Assembly (NCBI GenBank): GCA_034401135.1
Contig: JAWZSP010000002.1
Coordinates: 4,960,001 to 5,024,000 of the forward strand
Source of the DNA: Volutella citrinella
Lineage: Eukaryota; Ascomycota; Sordariomycetes; Hypocreales; Nectriaceae
Length of the DNA stretch: 64,000 nt
Direction: 5' to 3'
The notes under the pieces were generated by a model, which was not told the DNA's origin, ran no database searches, and saw only the letters and a list, made by a program, of their open reading frames with translations. This document shows, in pieces, positions 54,507 through 64,000 of the stretch. Position 1 is the stretch's first letter. Every line of letters starts with the position of its first letter. The position numbers were made by a program, and so were the translations under genes.

Positions 54507-55326
54507 CGCTGTTGTTCGTGTACAGAGCGTGGGTGGACAGCGGCAGGTCAAGGCGGAGCAGCTTTGGGATTGTGCTGCCTTTAAAACAAATGCGTGCTGC
54601 GGTGCCTGTTCGCGTAGCACCACCACCGGATGATGGCTTCAACTGTTGTGAAAGCTCTTTGCTCGTGCGAGCGGGCTGCAGCATGTTTGCCATCATTTCT
54701 GCCGCCTTATTGTGACCTTGTAACCATCCAACAGCCCGATGCATCTAGCCCCGGCAGCTAGCTATGTAGCTGCCCACGAGGCAAACAGGCTAATTAGATG
54801 CTTAGGCCAGTCGAGGCACCTGCAGGGCTGCCTGCGCAACAGCTCAGGGTCAGCCGCCCGCACCGCCACGCTGCTGCATTGCTGGACGGAGCATGAGGCT
54901 CTGCTCTAGCCGCCTCCCCCGCTAACAAACTGCCTAGGCGGAATAGGGGTATGGTGCCTCTTGTTTCCCGACACACAATGGGCTGTGGGCACTGGCCCAT
55001 ATTAGTGATGCCATGGGCTGATGGCCCAGAGGCGCGCTCGTTTTGGAAAGAGAAGCCGTATTAGGCCATTATAGGAGATAAAGAGGGCAGTTGCCTCGCA
55101 CGAGGCAAGTCGGGTCTATGTGTATTAGTTGGTTGCATGAAGAAGCTATCATGAAGGTGCCCGTTGGGGGCTCCTGCCCCAACGGGCCCCGCACAGTGCC
55201 TAGTGACTGTGCGTGTGTCTATCTAATACTGTGAGTGGGAAGCTTGTTGACACTCGTGTTATAGGGTAGGTAAACAAATATACTGAACGCGTGTTTTAAA
55301 TGCCACCCAAATGGCTCTCTGTCTCG
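54507..55326. other. Hairpin-rich intergenic segment, possible mobile-element remnant
   Basis: Three perfect inverted repeats occur close together: TTGCCTCG/CGAGGCAA around two bases (55,092-55,109), GCCCGTTGGGG/CCCCAACGGGC around seven bases (about 55,160-55,188) and GCACAGT/ACTGTGC around eight (about 55,191-55,212). This density, with no gene, recalls the structured ends of LTR or MITE-like elements, but I find no paired terminal repeat and no transposase or polymerase. Confidence 0.35.
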
Positions 55327-56020
55327 TCAAAGTCCACCTTCCAGATACACAGTCATCGATACTGCAAACAAGCATGTGTTCTTCTTGTCCCCTGCCCGTG
55401 CATCAACTTCAAGTTTCCAAGTACCCTCTCTGACGAACATCTTGAGAATTGCCATATCAAGTAAAGCGCTGCTCCTGCCGCTTCCTGGAAGATACTCCAC
55501 ATGACTGCCTTGGGCATCGCGCAGATCCAGGTTGGCCATATCTCCCAATCGTCGGGTTTGAAACGGGATCGTAAGGGACTCGCGCTTCTCATGGTCGCCA
55601 TCCGTAAGCTCTGCTGAAGAACTCAATGTGAGAGTCGCGTTATCAAGGCTATCCGGAAGTTGTAGCTCTTGCTGTTTGGCCGGGTCCAGGTATCCTGAGA
55701 GGTGGACAAAGAAGATTCGGTCACTATTGAACGCATGGGGAAAGGTCAGTACAGGAAGGCACATTCAAGAATCTTCATCGGGTGCGAAGGGATACTTGCG
55801 TTTGGATTGGCAGTGGGGCGACCTCGAGATTGCTGATGCGATAGATCTGGTCCTCTTTGGGCACCGGATCGTAAATTACGCCGTTGTTCCCAGGCACAGG
55901 ATTGTCAGCGGACTGAGACATCTTGCTGTCGCCTCCTTGGAGAGGCAATTAAACGGCGGGCTGGCCAGCGAGACCTAGCACGCTGGTGCAAAGAGTCAAC
56001 AAGCTGAAAAATGGACGCAT
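55327..56020 (-). pseudogene. Secreted lipid-recognition-like protein with premature stop after the signal peptide
   Basis: The frame from 56,020 begins with a good signal peptide, MRPFFSLLTLCTSVLGLAG, meets TAA at 55,951-55,949, and continues in the same frame through LPLQGG and MSQSADNPVPGNNGVIYDPVP (ATG at 55,921) to an intron. The intron (55,799-55,724) has a GC-AG donor, GCAAGT, which is the only choice that keeps frame into DRIFFVHLSGYLDP. The body ends LFAVSMTVYLEGGL at 55,327. The order of blocks, beginning VPGNN, suggests a fungal ML-type (MD-2-related) secreted protein, moderately likely. Either the gene has lost secretion through a CAA-to-TAA change, or translation now starts at 55,921, giving a cytosolic form. 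Confidence 0.5.
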
Positions 56021-56879
56021 GCTGAGAGCCGTAGCGTACTTCTCACACGATATTCTCTTTCGAAGGGGTTGCCAAAGATCAACACGCAGAGAATGCGTCA
56101 CTGAAGGGGTAGTAAGGCAAACAGGAGAATGAGGACGGATACTGAATTCGTGAAGTTGGATGCTGAATGGTGATTGGAGTCGTGGAGCCATTTATGAAAC
56201 TGACAGATTGCGGAGAGACGGAGCGCATGAGGGGCTGTGTTTTGATTATGCCACGTTGTTTCAATTTATGCACGACCATGTCCCACCGTTGGGTGCGCAG
56301 CGATTGTGTCCGTTGGTTGATCATGCCAGGCATCCTTGCAATGCTCGAGGCGTATCCGGGCCTGTTGGATTCACATACGAGGCTGTTGGCCGATGGAGAA
56401 CAGGCGCTGACTGCTAGCCTGCCCTCGCCGGACGCCAGGCACTCGTCCAAGCACCCGATGCAACTCCAAAGTAAGCGCGCAGGGTACTCGACAGTAATAA
56501 CAGGAATAATAAAAATTCCGAGCTTCCCCGTGGAGGAACAATTAAGCTGAGCTAAGGGGGCCGGGGTAATTATGCGCCACCACCAATTACACTACTGACT
56601 ACTTCGATTAGGTGGGCGCTACTCAGCCGCAAAATCTCGCCGTCAGAGTCATAACGCTCGTTGCTAGCTCATAAGGCGTGTTGACTCATGTAAGCGACCG
56701 CCTGAGGCCGCCTGTCCATGCATACCAAAGTCCCATGTCTCGTTATATAATTAAATGCCGCTGTCCTCAGTGCGAAGGGTTATCCATATCACCATCACAA
56801 TCAAATCCATCTATATCAGTATCAATCGTCTATCCTGTCGCAGCGTAGTGCCGCCAGTGTGCCCCCAACAAAAGCCGCC
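56021..56879. other. Intergenic, promoter side of the HET gene
   Basis: Divergent space between the ML-like gene and the HET-domain gene. No recognised gene; several short frames only. Confidence 0.4.
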
Positions 56880-59315
56880 ATGGCTCCGCTCAAGACGCCG
56901 CTGGAGAGATCGCGCCTCTGCAAGGCCTGTAGCCATGCATGCGACATGGCCATTGTCGGCTGCGGATCCGCATGCCCGCAGCACAGACATGCCGATGCCT
57001 TGAGGGCATCCCGACGCAGAATCAACGACATCAATCGAGGCTTTGATGGCGACACAACCGGATGGGCACAGTGGTCAAAGACGAGGCGAGAGATCCAGAA
57101 GGAGTTGGGAGCCACTGGTTGCCACCTTTGCATCATCATTACTCATTCGTTTGATCCCGATTCGGTCAAGACATTTGCCAACATGGGCGATGACGAAGTC
57201 CTGGAACTCAGGTTCGCATACCGCACAGCCGAGCGAGATCCAAGTGGCAAGCTGGGTTGGGAGCAAAGGACACGCGTGTCAATCAACAACATTACACTGG
57301 GAGAAACCCTCCCTGACGAGTTCTGGATGAAGATCCGGCCCGTTACCGGCTCCATCTTCAAGAAGCTGTACATTGATCTCCAGCTGAAACCACTGAAAGG
57401 TACTGTTGAAACTGAGGCCCAAGATACCAAATTCTAATATGCAGAGACAGAAACGGACGCCAAGTTCATTATGAAGACTGTCCCGGGAAGCCAGGCTTTG
57501 ACATCCAACAGGCAGAACATGGAGCAGGCTGCCAAGTGGATCAAGGCCTGCGATCGCGCACACCCCATGTGCAAATCGTTCCGGCCCCAGAAGCCCGCCT
57601 GGCGACCGACACGACTTGTTCACATCAGCTCAGAGTCAGATTCCCAGAAACTCAGACTCATTCCCCGTGACAAACATACAGGCCCGGTCCCCTATGTCGC
57701 ACTGAGCTACTGTTGGGGATCTGGAAGCAGCGTCATTCTCACTGACGATGACCTGGACGACTTTGAAGACGAGATCCCGTCGACAAAGCTACCCGCAACC
57801 ATCAAGGACGCAGTTGCCATGACCAAGGAGCTGGGATTCGAGTACTTGTGGGTTGATGCGCTTTGTATCATCCAGGACGTGCGGCAAGACTGGTTGCAAG
57901 AATCGTCACAGATGGGCGACATTTACGGATCAGCAGCCATCACACTCGCCGCGGCCGCTAGCGATACAGTCAAAGACTCCATGTTCTGCCACCGGGACCC
58001 ACGCCCCGTACGTCCCTGCGTGGTAGATATTAGCCAGACGGCCCGGTACATGTCCAAGTATCCGTGGGCTGTGTATCCCAGTCAGCCCGAGCGTTTGCTT
58101 GCCGATGCCATCAACGAAAGCCCACTTAGCCGTCGTGGCTGGGCCCTGCAGGAGCTGGTGCTGTCGCCACGGGTGCTGATCATGGGTTCAAAGCAAATTG
58201 TGTGGTCGTGCGTCACTACCGAGGCGAGCGAGACCTTTCCCATGGGCTTGGATCCAAACTTTGGCACGCCTCTGAGTGAGCTCGCGAGTTTGTCCAACTT
58301 CCGTCGAAGGTTGATGCGACTTTCTACCGTCGATGAGTCGCCTTCGGAATTCTGGAACGACATGGTTCAGAAGTACACCAAGGCTCATCTGACGGTCAGC
58401 TCCGACACCTTGGTCGCGCTGCAGGGCATCGTCGAGAGGATGCTGGAAATGGCCGAGAACGGCCGCACACCCGGAAGTACAAAGGCTAAGCTGGAGTACA
58501 TGGCTGGTATTTGGCACGATGCAACCTTCCAGAGCAATCTTTTATGGCGCCCAGTGATGGGTTCGACTCGAAGCCGCCCGCCAGCATACCGAGCTCCCTC
58601 GTGGTCGTGGGCTTCGCTGAATGCCGAGGTAGTCTCGTACGAGGAGTCTGTACCTTGGGCGTGGAATAAGAAGAATATCGAACTCGCCACCGTCACCAAA
58701 GCCTTCATTGAGCCTCTCGTCTCCAATTCCCCATCTCTCACCGGTCAGGTCGCGAATGGATACATCGATTTGACGTGCCATGTCCGGCCTTGTCATCTGC
58801 TGAAAGCCGCCGCGGGATCAGTTGCAGCCAATGGCCGAGAGCAGACCGAGGCCATCATCGTGTCCCCTGAGCACTTTGACGAGTCCCTCAAAACAAACCC
58901 AGTCAAGAATATGGCACGTGTTGAGCAAATGCATCAGTTTGCCGACTTGTGTACGCTTGATTGTCCAGATGAGATGCCAGATTCCCAATGGGTCCCTGTT
59001 TTCTGCGTGCCCATGCGGCTGGCGTGGCTTCAAACTGACCGCTACGAGCAGTCAGTGTGGGAAAGTTACGAAGGCCTGGTTCTCGTCCCAGTCGACGAGA
59101 TAAGCAACACGGAGCCAGAGCTGGAGGATGCATCAGACGCCGAGGACGAGGGCTGGTCCATTTGCGTCCCAACACCAAAAACTCGGCGCTTCCGACGCAT
59201 TGGAACTTTTACCTTTTCTCTTCATTACGACAACACAAAGGCTCGAATGGACGAACTGTTTGGCCCAGTCACAAAGGGTGCAGGAAGGAAGAGGGAAAAA
59301 ATTCGTATTGTGTAA
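56880..59315 (+). CDS. HET-domain protein (heterokaryon incompatibility type)
   Basis: Two exons, 56880-57399 and 57445-59315 (796 residues). The start is at GCCGCCATGG, a strong context. The N-terminal part carries a cysteine-rich stretch (CKACSHACDMAIVGCGSACPQH), then an all-beta-looking region. The HET domain follows: VPYVALSYCWGSG, ATIKDAVAMTKELGFEYLWVDALCIIQD, MGDIYGSAAITLAAA and RGWALQELVLSPR. HET proteins trigger or control cell death on fusion of unlike hyphae, but most of the many copies in a genome have no tested role. The long C-terminal part contains APSWSWASL, usual for the family. No frameshift seen. Confidence 0.88.
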
Positions 59316-59586
59316 ATACTAAAGGGAATTAAGTTAGGTTCTTGCCGACCCGTGTAGAGCTCCAAGCCACTCTCATCGGATACCTCCCGTCGGGTGCCTC
59401 CGTCGGCCGCATTTACGATGAGGCCTAAACAAAGCCCATCTGTCAAGCTAGACTCGCTACGTGTAACGCCGAGCTGTGTCGGTTGTTGATGCCTGTTGGT
59501 TCACCTCGTTTGACGATAGGGACTGATGCCCCAGACGCAACGTTTAGGCTCAGAAGGAAAGATAAGACAGTAAGGAGACGCATTGT
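59227..59586 (-). CDS. Candidate small secreted peptide, tentative
   Basis: ATG at 59,586 opens MRLLTVLSFLLSLNVASG, a clear signal peptide, followed by ASVPIVKRG with a KR dibasic site. Unspliced, the frame ends after 46 residues. An intron from GTGAAC to TTTAG (about 86 bases) would extend it into LIVNAADGGTRREVSDESG and on into the 3' part of the HET gene on the other strand, which is doubtful. Only the signal peptide is convincing. It could be a short pheromone-like or effector-like peptide or a chance frame. Confidence 0.28.
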
Positions 59587-60452
59587 GTCGCCCAACCCAC
59601 GTGCTTGCACCTGCAGCAGGGTATTGGACAAGACGACAAATGTCACACGACGGCTGGCCGTGGCAGCACTGGGGCGATTACTAAGGTCAGAATGGACTAA
59701 TCCTTTTTACTTTTCTTTTCTGGATCCATTAACATCGACCTCTATATACCATCCTAACTCAGGGACGAGAGCTGCCAATAAGCATCACAGCGAGGGACAA
59801 TTTAAAATAGAGGCATCATATATGCCTCGCAGCCAGCAACTAAATCCAATAGTAGGAAAAGCCGCATCGTGAGAGGTATAGTGATGCTTTAACAAACCTA
59901 GTTTAAAACAAACACATCCCTTCTTGCCCACTGGTAAAGGATACCGTGCTTGCTTAGCTAGTTCAATCTTTAGCATCGACATTGAATCGACATGCTTCTA
60001 TTCATAAAGCCGAACTCTACAGCGAGGGATATATAGTAAAGACCTGGGCCTAGCTGCATCTTACAAACGGAGGCAGCCAGCAACATATAGGTAAGGGACG
60101 GTAGTATCTATTATGACAATACGTGCTTCCATCTTGAATTCCTCTCCTATCTTGGTCTGCACATTGGACGACCTAGCACTATAGGGAAGAGATTGAGCGG
60201 CGTGGGGACGATAGACTAGAGAGGGAGAAGAGTCAATTAGGTGGGTATATATCTTAACCTGGGCTCCAAGGCCATTCCTAATTTGCCTCTGGTAGCTCCA
60301 CAGGATAGACCAGACCAACACAACGACAACCGCAATACTCGCCACACGATGCCCAATGCCACGTCAAGACCATCAAATAATTAACTGGCTCTAAGCCCCA
60401 CAACTACACCACTAGCCACTACACACAACTTGCACCAAAGAAAACAGCGGGC
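59316..60452. other. Intergenic with a possible small secreted peptide gene and AT-rich spacer
   Basis: Apart from the candidate at 59,227-59,586 (separate entry), a minus-strand frame at 60,061-60,345 looks protein-like (IGEEFKMEARIVIIDTTVPYLYVAG) but matches no family I know; it may be decayed repeat sequence. GC content drops between 59,690 and 60,060. Confidence 0.35.
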
Positions 60453-62093
60453 TCACATCGGCCTGGGTCCGCTTATCACAACGTCATCCACACTCGCGCC
60501 ACACCCCCCGTCACCAAGCTTCCGAATCACAAATCTCCATCCTGTATTGTCCTGTCCCGTCCCCTCGTTTCCGAAACCTATCCCCCCAGCGTGCTGTTGC
60601 CATCGTGATGGTGACGTGGCAGAGAAGGTGGCATGAACATGGGTGCCGTAAACAAAGTCGAGCTCGCATCCGGCCGTGACCTTGAACCAGAATTGAAACT
60701 CGTACGCGCCGCGGGTGCAGTGATTGAAAAACGTACCGATGCTTATAAACGCGCCGGCCCCGGTGCCGGGCGGGAAGAGGCCGAAGGCGGCGCATGTGCC
60801 GCCGTGCACCCAGTCTGGATCTCCGTCGCAGCGGACGCCGTGCTCCGGCCAGCTGGTTGACGTTCCGGGGGCTGACCAGTACGGAAACCAGAATTGGAAG
60901 GTGCCGGTTTCGAAGCTTGGGTTCTGCACAAAGTTTGTGCTGAGGGGGCAGTAGACTTCAGTGGTGCTGGTCTGGGTGACGGTGGTGGTTGTCGCCTGGG
61001 TCACTGTCGTGGTGGTGACGGATTCGGTTATGGCACAGGTGGATGGCGGCGGCGGCTCGTCACAGGTGTATGTGGGTGTGACGGTCACGTATGCCGTGTC
61101 GGTCACGGTGGATGGAGCAGGGCATGTGTCTGTAGCTGAGGTTTCGGTCGAGGTCTTGGTTGCTGTGTCGACTGACGAGGTATCGGACGAGGTGTTGGCG
61201 AAGGAGGTCTCAGTTCCCGAGGTCTGGGTCCCTGAGGTTTCAGTAGTTGATGTGTCAGTGATTGAGGTATCTGTAACTGAGGTACCAGTGGCTGAGGTAT
61301 CGGTTGAGGTATCAGTCAATGAGTCAGTGGCCGAGGTGTCAGTAGCTGTGTCCGTAACTATGCCAGTAACTGAAGTGTCAGTCACCGAGGGCTCGCTTGA
61401 CGAGGTTTCAGTTGCGGAGGCTTCTGTGGAAGAACGTTCTCCAGATGATTCTCCGGTGGAGGAACCTTCTGCGGACAAGGTTTCGGATGATTCTTCTGAA
61501 GTTGAACCGTCTGTGGATAAAGTCTCTGTCGACGACAGTGTAGGTTCTTGTGAGTGTGTCGGCGGCTTCAGAGTAATAGTAGGCTCGAACGTGTTTGACT
61601 CGGTCCACAAAGTTGGCTGGTTCCCCGTGGAAGAACCTTGTGCAGTTGATTCTTCCCAAGACGAGCCTTCTGTCCCTGTCTCGGACAGCGTAGTGTCCGA
61701 CGGCGGAAGTGTCGGCGGCTCCAGCGTAGTAGTAGGCGAGTCCCCAGTCGACTCCGAAACCGTTGTCAAAGTACTCCATCGCGTGGCTGTCGAAATGGTC
61801 GTCTGAGGAGGCGGCCCAGGCGTCATGAAGCAGCGACACACACTGCTGAAGCTCTGAACCAGCGACTTCCTCCCACAGCTGTCCAAGAAGGCTGGGTAGC
61901 TGGGCGTCGCGGTAGGGGCCAGAGTAGTCGCTAGAATCGAGGAGCAGAACTTGGACGCTGCCGATGCCCTGTCCTTCTGCTTGAGGGCTTCAAGACAGGT
62001 GCCCGTGCAGGGGGGGCGACAGGGGTTACGGTTGGCGCTGGCGATGTCAGTTGCCAGCGCCAATGCTGCGAGGAGCAACGTTGACGGCTTCAT
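60453..62093 (-). CDS. Secreted Ser/Thr-rich protein with C-terminal carbohydrate-binding-like domain
   Basis: A single exon of 546 residues. Signal peptide MKPSTLLLAALALATDIASA. A cysteine-bearing N-terminal domain (NPCRPPCTGTCLEAL...FCSSILATT...CGRKSLVQSFSSVCRCF) is followed by a long Ser/Thr/Glu stalk with TDTSxTDTS repeats (about 61,130-61,800), expected to be heavily O-glycosylated. A cysteine pair region, TCPAPSTVTDTAYVTVTPTYTC, leads to a C-terminal domain opening NFVQNPSFETGTFQFWFPYW. This opening is like the NPSFE start of carbohydrate-binding-type beta-sandwiches in fungal secreted proteins. Similar layout, in reverse order, to the PAN-repeat protein at 37790-40906. Probably a wall-associated surface protein. 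Confidence 0.82.
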   Translation of the reverse strand: MKPSTLLLAALALATDIASANRNPCRPPCTGTCLEALKQKDRASAASKFCSSILATTLAPTATPSYPAFLDSCGRKSLVQSFSSVCRCFMTPGPPPQTTISTATRWSTLTTVSESTGDSPTTTLEPPTLPPSDTTLSETGTEGSSWEESTAQGSSTGNQPTLWTESNTFEPTITLKPPTHSQEPTLSSTETLSTDGSTSEESSETLSAEGSSTGESSGERSSTEASATETSSSEPSVTDTSVTGIVTDTATDTSATDSLTDTSTDTSATGTSVTDTSITDTSTTETSGTQTSGTETSFANTSSDTSSVDTATKTSTETSATDTCPAPSTVTDTAYVTVTPTYTCDEPPPPSTCAITESVTTTTVTQATTTTVTQTSTTEVYCPLSTNFVQNPSFETGTFQFWFPYWSAPGTSTSWPEHGVRCDGDPDWVHGGTCAAFGLFPPGTGAGAFISIGTFFNHCTRGAYEFQFWFKVTAGCELDFVYGTHVHATFSATSPSRWQQHAGGIGFGNEGTGQDNTGWRFVIRKLGDGGCGASVDDVVISGPRPM

Positions 62094-63245
62094 GTCGCCG
62101 GGCACAAGCGAGCGTGTGGGCTTGGAGTTGATTCCCCGGAGCGTCAATCGCTGCAAGACCACCCCCAAGGGACATCTCACGAGCTTATAATAACATCTTT
62201 CGGACAGCTTGTTTCCTCATGGCCAGGGGCCTGTAAAAGGAGGTCGGCGACCATCGGGTCGGCGACCAACAGCCCCGGATAATATTCTGCACTGGAAGCG
62301 ACCGTCGCTGCCATTGGCTATCAACGTTATTAGCGTGGTATCGGATGCCAGAGAGTCTCTTTCGGGTCGAATTATCTCCTGCGGTCAGCATTGGACAGCC
62401 AATCTCAACGGCCTGTTGGGCCAAGACCTAAAACCCTACCCTCAGCTCCTGGGGTGGTTAAATACCATCTGGCGACCTTTACCACCAAGGGCTCTTATGG
62501 TGCAGGGCAGCCGACAATCTCTGGGCAGGTAAGCTTGCAGCATCGCTGACAATGGCTTCCCCGGTCTGAGCCTATGAGGCAGGCCAGGGTTACAGGCGAA
62601 CTACCGCGTCCCACTGGATTGGCCTTTCACCCTCGATGCGGTCAATGCAAAGCCACGCTGACAGGGATAAAATGAAGACCACGTCTTGACCTGCTCGGAC
62701 CGAAAACGCCCCGGCATAAGACTACAAGCACACAGGTTCTAGAACATTGGAGGGGCTGACGGCCGATGTTACAGTAGCCATGAGAGCCGGGGGGGCTGCA
62801 TCGAACCAACATCCAATACAGCTTAGCAGACTTGACCATGTTCGCCGCCATGTTTGCGGGTTGCATATCTGTCATCGGGCTCCGCTGGGGAGAGTCTTGA
62901 TAGGGGAAAAGCCTGCCATCATCTGTTCCACAGAGTAGAGCTTCTCGAGTCGCGCTGAGGGTGCTGTCTATCTCGCTAAACTGACGGTGGTACAGCATCT
63001 GATCTTAAGCCCCTCTGAGCAACGAAGATCCTAAACGAGAAAATACAACGTCTTGGCATCCCCATTTTTAACGCCACTATGCACGTTTAACAGTTCTAAG
63101 TTAGTCCATAGCCGCCCTTAAGTAGGCCGACGATGCACACAGACGCAGCTTATCCCCCGCTTTATATCCAGAGCAATCATTAGCTAGTTGGGTATTCGCC
63201 TGACCCTCAGTCTTATGTCCTACAGGCCTAGAGCGTTGCTTAGTG
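62094..63245. other. Intergenic, no gene recognised
   Basis: Promoter side of the secreted Ser/Thr-rich gene, then ordinary GC content DNA with only short frames. I see no RNA gene, repeat or known protein. Confidence 0.4.
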
Positions 63246-63264
63246 CCCTGCTTTTAGAGCAGGG
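63246..63264. repeat. Short perfect hairpin at the edge of the AT block
   Basis: CCCTGCT-TTTAG-AGCAGGG: 7-base arms around a five-base loop, located exactly where normal composition gives way to nearly pure A+T. Confidence 0.5.
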
Positions 63265-63265
63265 G

Positions 63266-64000
63266 GATAAGTTATATATTATAACTAGTTATTTATATAA
63301 GTGTAATAATTTAAAATATACTTATAAACTTAAGAAGCTTTCTTTTTACTTTTATTACTTATATTAATTATTAATTTTATATATTATTAAATAAAAAGTT
63401 TTTTAATTTAATAATTTAATAATATTTAATTATTATATTAAATTAAATTAAATTAAGTATAATATAATAATTATTATTAAATATAGTTTTAATTAATAAA
63501 ATAATTAAAATATAAATTTTTAAATTAATATATTATAATAATATATATATTTTTAAAATTTATATTAATATATAATTACTTTATTATATAATATAATTAT
63601 ATTAAATAAAATAAAAGTTTAAAAATATATTATAAAAATAATAAAATAGCTTATTAAATAAATAATTAATAAATATTTAAATAAAAACTATAATTATAAA
63701 GAAATATTAATATAATTAAAAATATATAAATATATAAATTTAAAAATATATTAAAAAATATTAAAAGTTTTATTTATTTAAAACTCTTTATTATAAATTT
63801 TTAAAAAAATTATTAAATTTAAAATTATTAAATTATAAAAAAATAATAAAACTATATTATTTAATTTTATTATAATATTATTATTATATTTTATAATATA
63901 TTAAAATATATTTAATAGTAAATTATTTAAAAATAATTTATTATTAAACTTTTTTTTAAAAATATATATAAATTAATATAAATACTTATTTTAAAACTTA
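63266..64000. other. Almost GC-free AT-rich block, continues past the window
   Basis: From about 63,270 to the end the sequence is nearly all A and T with isolated C or G, far below the rest of the window. No open frame and no clear tandem unit can be seen. Possible explanations are an AT-isochore produced by repeat-induced point mutation, a centromere- or telomere-adjacent block, or mitochondrial-like DNA. The transition is sharp and lies next to a short hairpin. Confidence 0.75.

Noticed and set aside
60061..60345. Minus-strand 94-codon frame as a gene
   Set aside because: It looks partly protein-like but has no recognisable family, no continuation by splicing and lies in decayed AT-rich spacer.
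60961..61806. 281-codon plus-strand open frame over the Ser/Thr-rich secreted gene
   Set aside because: It is the antisense of the repetitive stalk (VSVTEVSVTE pattern) and has no independent evidence.
1..64000. tRNA or rRNA genes, CRISPR arrays
   Set aside because: I found no cloverleaf with box A and box B, no rRNA segments and no regularly spaced repeats.

Overview
The window looks like nuclear DNA of a filamentous ascomycete (Pezizomycotina, most likely Sordariomycetes and plausibly Hypocreales). The reasons are short GT-AG introns of about 50-100 bases, Zn2Cys6 and C2H2/fungal-specific-domain regulators, HET, 2EXR, F-box-like, CorA-like and STAND-type N-terminal domains, secreted Ser/Thr-rich PAN proteins, and an almost GC-free block at the right edge. 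All exon models below were spliced by eye from reading frame, splice consensus and family motifs, with no transcript or database support.

Left part (1-37.3 kb): after a partial STAND-type N-terminal gene (1-932), a dense array of 18 genes has the composition of a catabolic gene cluster for an aromatic or phenolic compound. In order they are a TauD-like dioxygenase, zinc ADH, 3-hydroxyisobutyrate-dehydrogenase-like (HIBADH) enzyme, carboxymuconolactone-decarboxylase-like (CMD) protein, second HIBADH-like enzyme, vanillyl-alcohol-oxidase-like flavoenzyme, two-domain CMD protein, metallo-beta-lactamase-fold (MBL) hydrolase, carboxylesterase, FAD aromatic monooxygenase, C2H2 regulator, homogentisate-dioxygenase-like ring-cleavage enzyme, Zn2Cys6 regulator, maleylacetate reductase, second carboxylesterase, P450, second MBL hydrolase and MFS transporter. 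No PKS, NRPS or terpene synthase is present. A working model is ester hydrolysis, benzylic and ring oxidation, ring opening by the HGD-like enzyme and reduction by maleylacetate reductase towards central metabolism.

The outstanding feature is a repeated promoter word, GTGGGG, often in the longer form ATGTGGGGTA. It occurs about 35 times, in either orientation, in nearly every intergenic region from 976 to 37,299, often as close inverted pairs, and I did not see it in the intergenic DNA further right. The two zinc fingers of the cluster's own C2H2 regulator (18,874-21,783) carry specificity residues that the canonical zinc-finger code reads as 5'-GNGGGG-3'. Regulator and site therefore appear to define a single-locus regulon. 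The regulator's own promoter instead carries three CCCCGC words, which resemble carbon-catabolite-repressor sites.

Right part (37.8-64 kb): unrelated genes and debris. There is a 1,038-residue secreted protein with six PAN/Apple-like repeats, an aldehyde dehydrogenase pseudogene, 2EXR and F-box-like proteins, an HNH-endonuclease pseudogene, a protein kinase fused to a von Willebrand A domain, a CorA-like membrane protein, a small conserved three-exon gene, a secreted protein whose signal peptide is cut off by a stop codon, a HET-domain protein and a second secreted Ser/Thr-rich protein. The window ends in a block that is nearly all A and T (from about 63,266).
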